From Oligoflexales bacterium (GTDB lineage Bacteria; Bdellovibrionota_B; Oligoflexia; Oligoflexales; CACXFL01): a stretch of 7,329 nucleotides of DNA. The DNA is taken from the NCBI GenBank assembly GCA_028282865.1, contig JANQHA010000538.1:1-7329 (forward strand), given 5' to 3'. The translations under genes were made by a program, and so were the position numbers. The notes below the pieces were generated by a model, which was not told the DNA's origin, searched no databases, and saw only the letters and a program-made list of their open reading frames with translations. Shown here piece by piece: positions 1 to 6,220 of this stretch; position 1 is the stretch's first letter, and each line of letters opens with the position of its first letter.

Positions 1-1
1 A

Positions 2-2311
2 GAGCTCCTTAAGACCGGAAAAGATGTACCGTTTTCGATCATCAGCGGTTATGTCGATGATATTATGAAAAGTGAGGGCGAAAACCTTAAGGTAGATAAC
101 TTTTTCTCTAAACCTTTTGATAAAGAAAAAATTCTAAACTACATTAGGAAAGAATCCAAAAGTGTTATCGAAGAGATTGAAGAAGAGGAAGTTATCTTTG
201 AATGCTTTCTAGAAGAAGCTCAAAGCCTACTAAAGGAGCTTGAGCCGATCCTACTAGAGTTCGAAAAAGACCATCAAAACTCAGATCATTTTAATTCAAT
301 ATACCGTATCGTTCATACGCTAAAAGGTTCTGCAGCCGCTGTGAATCAAATTCATTTGAGCCAATTCATCCACGAATTTGAGGAAGTACTTAGGTATATC
401 AAAGAAGGAAAAGTAGGAATCAGCTCGGATCTGATAACGCTTATGCTAGACACAAACGATGCATTTGGGTCTATGATCGAGTCAATAAGCGAAGTAACGG
501 ATTGCGATGTTGATGTCGAGGGCTTTAAAGTTCGATTCGAAGAAGCCAAGAAAGGCTCGGCTACCAGTCAACCAGCTCTCAAAATAGTCGAAAACAATGA
601 ACCTATTGAGCGAGCAATCGACGAAAAATCTCCTAAAAAAAGAAAAGAAACCATATCAGTACCTCTTCCAATTCTAGACGAGTTCATGAGTCTTTCTGGA
701 GAAATTACTGTCATTAGAAACATGGTCAATAAGCTCGTTAAAGCGATCGAGCAAAAGCTTCCTTTAGACGAAGACATTGTAGTGTTAGGAGAGCTTCTGG
801 AGGAGATGCATAAAATCAATTCATCCATGCAAAGTAAAACCGAAGAATTGCGCAAGAGTTCAGTAGGCTCTGTCATAAAGAAAATTCCACGGGCTGTCAG
901 AGATTTAAGTAAAGTACTAGGAAAAGAAATAAGCTTTAATCTAGCAGGTGAGGACCTTCTGATAGATTCAAGTGTTGGCACGATTTTGAATAGCGCATTA
1001 ACACACATGATTCGAAATAGCTTAGATCACGGTATAGAAAGCGCCGAGGAGCGCGCGGCGGCCGGAAAGCAGAAAGTGGGGCAAATTGATCTGTCGTTTT
1101 CAGAAAAAGACAGTTACATAAAAGTCGATCTAAAAGATGACGGAAGGGGTATAGACTCATCTAAGATAAGAGAAAAGCTTATATCCAAGCAGATCATTGA
1201 CCCAGCAAAAGTAGAGTCCATGTCTGAAAAAGAGTTAACTGACCATATCTTTGCACCAGGTTTTTCTACAGCAGAGGAAGTCACGGAAGTATCTGGACGT
1301 GGAGTAGGGATGGATATGGTCAAAACCGCCATTGAAGAACGCGGTGGAAAAATCGACATAGCTACAAAAGCAGGCGAAGGAACCACCTTTGAAATCTCAG
1401 TGCCAATTCCTAAGTCGGTAACGATTGTTACGGCTTTGCTAGTAAAATGTGGAGATTATAGGTTTGCAATCCCACAAGATAGCATCAAGCGGCTACTATC
1501 CTCGGACGTAAATTCTGATCAAATTTTCAGAGTTGAGGGTAGCCAGGTCGTAAGAATCAACTCTCAAATCATACCATTTGTAGACTTATACGAGATAATT
1601 CATAACGAGAAGCGAACGGAAGAAATCGACGCAAACAGAGACATCATTATCCTAGAGTGTAGTAACGGTATGTTTGGTCTCGCAGTAGATGGAATTTTTG
1701 ACTCAGAAGATATCGTAGTAAAGCCATTACATAAGTCCATCTCTAAAGTAGGACTATATAAAGGAGCCACCTTTTTAGATGACGGAACCGTTGGGCTAAT
1801 ACTTGACACAGATGGACTCGCTACCAAAACACATATAAATAATGATATTTCATCAATACACCTAGAAGAAAAAAGTCAGGAAGAGAAAGCCAAGAACCCG
1901 CTTACTACAGAGTACCTACTGTTAAATGCCAGCTCTTCCGAGACTTTTGCAATTGATATAGACAATGTATATAGAATCGAAAAGATCGCACCGAACAAAA
2001 TAGAAAAAAACTCCGGATCAAATGTCATAGTATACCGAGATTCGATACTTGAAATCACTTACCTCAAAGAATCCATGGAAAATACAGAAGACAAGGAACA
2101 TGACTTAACACTGCTAGTGATCAAACAAGGTGAAAGCCTATGCGGTATGATCATTGATCAGGTGAACGACATCATTCAAACAGATGAATCTATGGAAGAA
2201 AAATTTGGCCAAAGGAACATAATAAAGGGAGTACTTAAGCACAACGACTCATGTATAACAGTCATTGACGCTGACCAACTATTCACAACTAACACCCAAC
2301 TAGCAGCTTAA
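2..2311 (+). CDS. cheA: CheA-type hybrid histidine kinase, receiver-HPt-CheA-CheW (5' end cut by window edge)
   Basis: Chemotaxis histidine kinase: autophosphorylates an HPt histidine using ATP and passes phosphate to receiver proteins. The frame is open from position 2, so the ATG at 65 is internal. Residues here are numbered from that ATG. Codons 2 to about 160 encode the end of a receiver domain (IISG with the conserved Ser at 44-46; FSKPF with the conserved Lys at 110-112). HPt follows, with phospho-His84 in HTLKGSAA (314-316). A linker of about 30 residues stands where P2 would be, so no P2 is recognisable. P3 dimerisation spans about 196-268. The P4 ATPase has the N box (HMIRNSLDHGIE, 314-325), G1 (DDGRG, 358-362), F box (FAPGFST) and G2 (GRGVGMD, 411-417). 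The P5 CheW-like domain spans about 452-590, and a second CheW-like domain about 613-745. cheW starts 15 nt downstream. The kinase assignment is very secure; the phospho-acceptor Asp of the receiver lies off-window. Confidence 0.95.
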   Translation, partial: ELLKTGKDVPFSIISGYVDDIMKSEGENLKVDNFFSKPFDKEKILNYIRKESKSVIEEIEEEEVIFECFLEEAQSLLKELEPILLEFEKDHQNSDHFNSIYRIVHTLKGSAAAVNQIHLSQFIHEFEEVLRYIKEGKVGISSDLITLMLDTNDAFGSMIESISEVTDCDVDVEGFKVRFEEAKKGSATSQPALKIVENNEPIERAIDEKSPKKRKETISVPLPILDEFMSLSGEITVIRNMVNKLVKAIEQKLPLDEDIVVLGELLEEMHKINSSMQSKTEELRKSSVGSVIKKIPRAVRDLSKVLGKEISFNLAGEDLLIDSSVGTILNSALTHMIRNSLDHGIESAEERAAAGKQKVGQIDLSFSEKDSYIKVDLKDDGRGIDSSKIREKLISKQIIDPAKVESMSEKELTDHIFAPGFSTAEEVTEVSGRGVGMDMVKTAIEERGGKIDIATKAGEGTTFEISVPIPKSVTIVTALLVKCGDYRFAIPQDSIKRLLSSDVNSDQIFRVEGSQVVRINSQIIPFVDLYEIIHNEKRTEEIDANRDIIILECSNGMFGLAVDGIFDSEDIVVKPLHKSISKVGLYKGATFLDDGTVGLILDTDGLATKTHINNDISSIHLEEKSQEEKAKNPLTTEYLLLNASSSETFAIDIDNVYRIEKIAPNKIEKNSGSNVIVYRDSILEITYLKESMENTEDKEHDLTLLVIKQGESLCGMIIDQVNDIIQTDESMEEKFGQRNIIKGVLKHNDSCITVIDADQLFTTNTQLAA

Positions 2312-2312
2312 T

Positions 2313-2318
2313 GGGGGA
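2313..2318 (+). promoter_or_regulatory. Ribosome-binding site of cheW
   Basis: GGGGGA lies 8 nt before the ATG at 2327, just after the cheA stop. It supports this start. The ATG at 2311, which overlaps the cheA stop, is out of frame with CheW. Confidence 0.65.
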
Positions 2319-2326
2319 TCATATCC

Positions 2327-2746
2327 ATGCAGTATACGACATTTAAAATAGCTGACTTCTGGTACGGTATAGATGTAATGAAGATCCAAGAAATCACACA
2401 CTCTTTTCCTTTGACCTCTGTTCCACTTGTGGACCCATTTATTATCGGTCTAATAAATTTGAGAGGGCAAGTTGCTATAACAATAAGCCTGTCTGTACTA
2501 TTTGGGCTAGATAAGGCTGAAGCCAGTAACAAGAAAAATATTTTCTGCAATATTGACAATTCTCTCATTGCGGTAGAGGTGGATAAAATAGGCGATGTTA
2601 TCGAAGTAAACCCGGCGCAAAAAAAAGTCGTTCCTTCCACCATTCCTGAAAGCACTAGAGGCCTTCTAAAAGAATTGTATGAGACCCCTGAAGGGATCAT
2701 AAGCATAGTTAATGTCGAGGAAGTAAACAATAAAATTAATAGCTAG
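2327..2746 (+). CDS. cheW: Chemotaxis coupling protein CheW
   Basis: Cytoplasmic adaptor that links receptor tips to the P5 domain of CheA. The 139 residues cover one CheW domain with almost no extensions, slightly shorter than the usual 150-170. The N-terminal strand pattern (TTFKIADFWYGIDVMKIQEI, 4-23) matches the family. So do the signature GLINLRGQV (41-49), with the NLRG turn including Arg46, and the second-half motif VDKIGDVIEV (85-94). The final strand ISIVNVEEV (125-133) replaces the common LDxxxLL ending. It lies between the kinase (15 nt upstream) and the receptor (9 nt downstream), which is the expected place for their coupler. Because CheA itself carries an extra CheW-like domain, this protein is one of three CheW-fold modules encoded here. 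Identification is secure. Confidence 0.95.
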   Translation: MQYTTFKIADFWYGIDVMKIQEITHSFPLTSVPLVDPFIIGLINLRGQVAITISLSVLFGLDKAEASNKKNIFCNIDNSLIAVEVDKIGDVIEVNPAQKKVVPSTIPESTRGLLKELYETPEGIISIVNVEEVNNKINS

Positions 2747-2750
2747 GAGA
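2745..2750 (+). promoter_or_regulatory. Ribosome-binding site of the receptor gene, overlapping the cheW stop
   Basis: AGGAGA shares two bases with the TAG stop of cheW (2744-2746) and lies 5 nt before the ATG at 2756. A ribosome finishing cheW sits on this site, which favours coupled translation. It is the strongest Shine-Dalgarno match in the operon, consistent with a receptor needed in higher amounts. Confidence 0.75.
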
Positions 2751-2755
2751 TTATT

Positions 2756-4306
2756 ATGGGATTACCAGCCGAAAAAGTAAGTTCGGAAGCATCGAGCAAG
2801 GAAAGTTACAGCGGTCAAGAGGAGACAAATATCAACCCTCTAAAAAATGCTTTTATTTCAGTTGATTTATCTTCAACTGGAGAAATTCTAAAAGCTAACG
2901 AGCAGTTTTTGTCCTGTTTTAAAATTGATGCTAATAAAGCAACTAATTTAACCCATTCCGAAATACTTGACTCGGAAAAGTCTAGTCCGAGCGCAGAATG
3001 GGAAAAAATCACCTCCGGTGACTCCTATGAAACAACTCTTAACTTCAAAATTAATAATGTAAAGAAACTTCTAAAAGTTTGCTACATACCAGTCAAATCC
3101 AAAGGGACTAAAGATGCACAAATCTGGATGATGGCGCAGGAAGTAATCGTAAGTGGCAACGAGCAGTTTAAGCAAATGGTAGATTTATCACCTGTGAATA
3201 CCTTACTCGCTACTCCCGAAGGAGTGATGACATACATGAATACCTGCTCACGAGATACCCTCAAAGAGCTTGAAGACTTTCTACCAATAAAGGTAGAAAA
3301 TATGATCGGTCAAAGCATTGATATTTTCCATAAAAATCCACAACACCAAAGAGATATTATTGGTGATCCAAATAGATTACCCTGGAAAGCAAATATCAAC
3401 GTTGGACCAGAGAAACTGCAGCTTAACGTGTCGGCAATATATAGCGCTGAAGGTGATTACACCGGTGCGATGTTAACATGGGAAATCGTGACCAAGCGTG
3501 CTCGGGTCGTTGAGGGATTAAATGATGCAGTAGAAAAACTTAGCGAAGCGGCTGGAGAATTAGATACTTCCTCAAAAGAGCTGACCTCAAACTCAGATAA
3601 AACCAACGACCAAGCACAAGCAGCGGCAAGCGGATCCAATGAGGTCGCAAAAGCAGTGGAAATCGTAGCTACAAATACTGAAGAGATGTTGGCTTCGATC
3701 AAAGAAATCTCAAGGAATGCGAACGAAGCTTCATCGATGTCAAGCTTAACTCGGGATCAGGCCCAGACAACCAACGCCTCCATAGAGACACTGGGAAAAA
3801 GCAGCCAGGATATCGGGGATGTTATCAAGGTCATTTCTTCGATTGCCCAGCAAACAAACCTTCTTGCACTCAACGCTACTATAGAGGCCGCTCGTGCTGG
3901 AGAAGCAGGTCGCGGATTTGCTGTTGTTGCGAATGAAGTTAAAGAACTAGCTAAACAGACAGCAAACGCTACAGAGGATATCACAAAGAAAATCTCTACT
4001 ATTCAAGGCGAAACATCTGGTGCAGTGGGCGCGATAAATGAGATTGGTAGCAGTATTGACAAGCTTAATGATATCGCAATGTCGATTGCCGCTAGCGTAG
4101 AGGAGCAACTTGCGACCACAAATGAAGTTGCCAGGGTTGTTCAGGAATCAAATACTGGGGTCCAGTCAATATCCGCCAATATTACTACCGTGAGCGAAGC
4201 AGCAAGCGAAACATCACAAAAAAGTGCAAAAATACTTGAAGCCTCACAGGCATTGAGTAAGTTGGCTGAGAACCTTGGTGAGCTCATCAAGGAGATTGAA
4301 GTATAG
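2756..4306 (+). CDS. Soluble methyl-accepting chemotaxis protein with two PAS-like domains
   Basis: Receptor that controls CheA through CheW. The 516 residues contain no hydrophobic stretch long enough to span a membrane, and there is no signal peptide or HAMP domain, so it should be cytoplasmic. A polar N-terminus (1-27) leads to a PAS-like domain (about 28-130). A second PAS-like domain (about 135-247) contains [15 protein letters not shown] (185-199), [20 protein letters not shown] and a closing MLTWEIVT, a pattern I recall from PAS modules of other receptors. From about 255 on is a long antiparallel coiled coil, with the conserved tip [20 protein letters not shown] through [17 protein letters not shown] at about 363-399. 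The flanking Glu/Gln/Ala-rich helices (for example EEML 309-312, VEEQLATT 448-455) are plausible methylation regions. There is no CheR-binding pentapeptide at the C-terminus, which ends KEIEV. The sensed ligand cannot be read from the sequence. Confidence 0.93.
   Translation: MGLPAEKVSSEASSKESYSGQEETNINPLKNAFISVDLSSTGEILKANEQFLSCFKIDANKATNLTHSEILDSEKSSPSAEWEKITSGDSYETTLNFKINNVKKLLKVCYIPVKSKGTKDAQIWMMAQEVIVSGNEQFKQMVDLSPVNTLLATPEGVMTYMNTCSRDTLKELEDFLPIKVENMIGQSIDIFHKNPQHQRDIIGDPNRLPWKANINVGPEKLQLNVSAIYSAEGDYTGAMLTWEIVTKRARVVEGLNDAVEKLSEAAGELDTSSKELTSNSDKTNDQAQAAASGSNEVAKAVEIVATNTEEMLASIKEISRNANEASSMSSLTRDQAQTTNASIETLGKSSQDIGDVIKVISSIAQQTNLLALNATIEAARAGEAGRGFAVVANEVKELAKQTANATEDITKKISTIQGETSGAVGAINEIGSSIDKLNDIAMSIAASVEEQLATTNEVARVVQESNTGVQSISANITTVSEAASETSQKSAKILEASQALSKLAENLGELIKEIEV
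4273..4292 (+). promoter_or_regulatory. Hairpin that masks the cheB ribosome-binding site
   Basis: CCTTGGTG (4273-4280) can pair with CATCAAGG (4285-4292) around the loop AGCT. This gives seven Watson-Crick pairs and one G-U wobble. The 3' arm contains AAGG of the cheB Shine-Dalgarno sequence. Ribosomes translating the last codons of the receptor gene would open it, so it could make cheB translation depend on receptor translation. The pairing is read directly; the function is inferred. Confidence 0.5.
4289..4294 (+). promoter_or_regulatory. Ribosome-binding site of cheB, supporting the GTG start
   Basis: AAGGAG lies inside the last receptor codons, 11 nt before the GTG at 4306, which is slightly long spacing. 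The GTG overlaps the receptor stop by one base (TAGTG). The start is also fixed by the protein: the first residues KLDALIVD form strand 1 of the receiver, which the next in-frame ATG (4378) would remove. Confidence 0.65.
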
Positions 4307-5364
4307 TGAAATTAGATGCTCTTATTGTTGACTCACTATCATCTACCCGTAATCAAATACGACAGGTTTTTGATGCTATGGCAGATATCGGCTCGATATC
4401 TGCCTGCTCAGCTATTGATCAGGTTAAGAAAAAATTTAGTAGCACTCGTTTTGATCTGGTATTCGTTGGCATTGAATCCTGGCATGAAGATCACAACTCT
4501 TTTTTTCTAGAGCTTTTTAAAGATAACCCTAAAATTATCCTGGTCTACTCCGGGCCATGGCACCCTTGCGAAGAATTAAGTGTCTATCGAAATCGTTGCT
4601 ATAATGTAATTATGCCAGACCAGGAGGACTTAGGGTTTAATGGTGTCATTGACTACCTTAAAGATGAGATATCAGTAGTAGTTGAAGCCACTACAAAAGA
4701 CCAAAAAGCCACAGTACAACCGATTAAAAACCCGCCAGTTGGTAAGCACGAACCATACTTAAATAGACGGACTGATGTATTTATCATAGCAAGTTCGACT
4801 GGAGGTCCTACTGCACTTGAAATTGTTTTCTCACAACTTGAGCCCCCTTTTAACTTCCCCATTTTAATCGCGCAGCATATGCCTCCGGATTTCACCAAGA
4901 ACCTCGCCATTAAGCTTGAAAAAGTATCAGGAATCCCAGCCAAAGAAGGACAGCAAGGTGAAAGTATAGTCCACAACAAAATCTATATTGCCCCTGGGGA
5001 CTTCCACATGATGATTAGCAAAAGCTCGGACGAAGCGACTATATCGTTAGATAAGGAAAAAAAAATCCATAGTGTCCGACCAGCTGCTGACAAACTTTTC
5101 TTCTCAGCTTCCGAATTATATGGGAACACCTGTACCGCTATGATTCTAACGGGAATGGGAGAAGACGGCGCTAAAGGAGCTGAATCGGTCAAGGACAACG
5201 GCGGCTTTGTAATGATACAGGATGCGGAGTCGGCAACCGTATGGGGTATGCCAAAAGCAGCTTACGATTTAGGGGCCTACCATAGAATGGGCGATTTAAA
5301 CGCATGCGCGGAGTTCATGAACTCGGTAAACCAGAATTGCAAAAGGCTGAGAAATGCAAGCTAA
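4306..5364 (+). CDS. cheB: CheB-type receptor methylesterase with degenerate receiver domain
   Basis: Protein-glutamate methylesterase/deamidase that removes methyl groups from receptor glutamates, opposing CheR. It has 352 residues, near the usual family length. The C-terminal catalytic domain (about 156-345) is intact: Ser164 in ASSTGG, His191 in AQHMPP and Asp287 in LTGMGEDGA form the expected triad. The N-terminal receiver (about 1-122) keeps the fold pattern (LDALIVD, DLVFVGIE, IILVYS), but the residues needed for phosphorylation are gone. The acidic pair is Asp9-Ser10, the acceptor position is Gly55 (DLVFVG where DxxxxD is expected), and the conserved Lys aligns with Met103 (VIMP). A linker of about 30 residues joins the two domains. 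It starts with GTG, overlapping the receptor stop by one base, and overlaps cheR by 11 nt. It should be an active esterase whose activity is constitutive or controlled other than by phosphorylation. Without the receiver changes it would be a routine CheB. Confidence 0.93.
   Translation: MKLDALIVDSLSSTRNQIRQVFDAMADIGSISACSAIDQVKKKFSSTRFDLVFVGIESWHEDHNSFFLELFKDNPKIILVYSGPWHPCEELSVYRNRCYNVIMPDQEDLGFNGVIDYLKDEISVVVEATTKDQKATVQPIKNPPVGKHEPYLNRRTDVFIIASSTGGPTALEIVFSQLEPPFNFPILIAQHMPPDFTKNLAIKLEKVSGIPAKEGQQGESIVHNKIYIAPGDFHMMISKSSDEATISLDKEKKIHSVRPAADKLFFSASELYGNTCTAMILTGMGEDGAKGAESVKDNGGFVMIQDAESATVWGMPKAAYDLGAYHRMGDLNACAEFMNSVNQNCKRLRNAS
4380..4404. repeat. Perfect 11-bp inverted repeat inside cheB
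   Basis: GGCAGATATCG (4380-4390) and CGATATCTGCC (4394-4404) are exact reverse complements separated by GCT. In mRNA this forms an 11-bp hairpin about 75 nt after the cheB start. It is not followed by a T run, so it is not a standard terminator. It encodes part of the receiver (about residues 25-33, MADIGSISA). The role is unknown. Confidence 0.6.
5341..5346 (+). promoter_or_regulatory. Ribosome-binding site of cheR
   Basis: AAAAGG, within the last cheB codons, lies 7 nt before the cheR ATG at 5354. The match is modest, so re-initiation across the 11-nt cheB-cheR overlap probably helps. Confidence 0.45.
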
Positions 5365-6184
5365 AAAAATTGTTCTAGACTTTTTTGCTGATTATATACT
5401 CAAGGAGTTAGGTATTATCTATCCTGAGGAAAACTACTATCAGCTAGAATCTAGGCTAGAACAAATTAGAGAAATGCTTAAACTAGATAACATTAACCAG
5501 CTCCATAAAATTGCACAAAACAGCGTCAGCCCAAAACTGCGCGCACTACTCATAGATTACGCAACAAATAATGAAACCTCTTTCTTCAGAGATCGACACC
5601 TTTTTGACTATTTTAAGCAATATAGTAGTGATTTCTACAAGCATAAAAATCGTAATATGAAAATATGGAGTTCAGCCTGCAGTTTTGGCCAGGAAATATA
5701 CAGCGCGGCAATTATGTTAGAAGAGGCACTCAAAGTTTTTCCCAGACTCAGCTATGAGATCTTAGCAACCGATGTCTCTCAAAGAGCTTTAGACTATGCT
5801 TCGGAAGGCATCTATAGCCCGCTGCACACGAGCAGAGGGCTCGACAAACAGTATCAAGATAGTTACTTCGTTAGCGAAGGTGAACAGCAGCAGATTAAGA
5901 GATCTATCCGTAATAAGATTACATTTCAGAAACAAAACCTATTGGAGCCATTTGCTCATTTAGGGACATTCGATGTTATCTTCTGTAGAAACGTACTGAT
6001 CTACCAGCCCGTCGAAAATAAGACAGATATAATAAATAGACTTTACAACCAACTGGAAGATGACGGTATCTTTATCCTTGGCGGATCAGAAAGTTTAATA
6101 GGTCTAAGCGAACGATTCCACTTAGAGAGATCTGGGAAAGTCACCTACTACGTCAAAGATCTAAAATCAAAAAAAGTCGCTTAG
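5354..6184 (+). CDS. cheR: Chemotaxis protein methyltransferase CheR
   Basis: S-adenosylmethionine-dependent enzyme that methylates receptor glutamates, the counterpart of CheB. The 276 residues match a standard single-domain CheR without a C-terminal TPR extension. The N-terminal helical part (1-70) leads to TNNETSFFRD (71-80), the family's conserved N-terminal motif. The SAM-binding loop is WSSACSFGQEIYS (105-116), close to the usual SAxCSxGEEPYS; Glu114 is kept but FGQ replaces SGE. Asp140 in ILATDVSQRALDYA is the expected ribose-binding acid. FDVIFCRNVLIY (206-217) and LGGSESL (242-248) complete the fold; Gln218 replaces the common Phe after IY. It is the last gene of the operon and overlaps cheB by 11 nt. 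The operon's own receptor lacks the C-terminal pentapeptide that tethers CheR in enteric bacteria, so docking would be direct. Identification is secure. Confidence 0.95.
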   Translation: MQAKKIVLDFFADYILKELGIIYPEENYYQLESRLEQIREMLKLDNINQLHKIAQNSVSPKLRALLIDYATNNETSFFRDRHLFDYFKQYSSDFYKHKNRNMKIWSSACSFGQEIYSAAIMLEEALKVFPRLSYEILATDVSQRALDYASEGIYSPLHTSRGLDKQYQDSYFVSEGEQQQIKRSIRNKITFQKQNLLEPFAHLGTFDVIFCRNVLIYQPVENKTDIINRLYNQLEDDGIFILGGSESLIGLSERFHLERSGKVTYYVKDLKSKKVA

Positions 6185-6220
6185 ACGTAGATTATCCAGA
6201 ACTTATTCAAAAAAGTTACA

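Noticed and set aside
65..67. ATG as the start of cheA
   Set aside because: The frame is open to the left edge and the upstream codons encode the preceding part of the same receiver domain, so this Met is internal.
568..1008. 146-codon open frame on the minus strand inside cheA
   Set aside because: It lies wholly antisense to well-conserved HPt-P4 kinase sequence, has low-complexity Ser/Leu-rich content, and shows no recognisable domain.
1040..1075. GC-rich patch in cheA as a sign of gene conversion or transfer
   Set aside because: It is only about 35 bases long and encodes an Ala/Glu/Arg-rich part of the ATPase domain (SAEERAAAGK) that is normal for CheA, so amino-acid composition explains most of it.
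1759..1778. Small AAAGG/CCTTT hairpin followed by T bases inside cheA
   Set aside because: The stem is only about 5 bp and lies mid-gene in conserved P5 coding sequence; premature termination there is not credible from this alone.
2148..2162. Repeated TGATCA palindromes in cheA
   Set aside because: Two 6-bp palindromes next to each other encode a normal strand of the CheW-like domain and are expected by chance in sequence of this composition.
2308..2730. 140-codon open frame on the minus strand covering cheW
   Set aside because: It mirrors the cheW coding region almost exactly; the plus-strand product is an unmistakable CheW, and the antisense product resembles nothing I know.
6165..6220. 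Terminator for the minus-strand genes just after the hydrolase stop
   Set aside because: There are T runs on the minus strand (6209-6214 and 6169-6175), but no stem longer than about 3 bp precedes either one.
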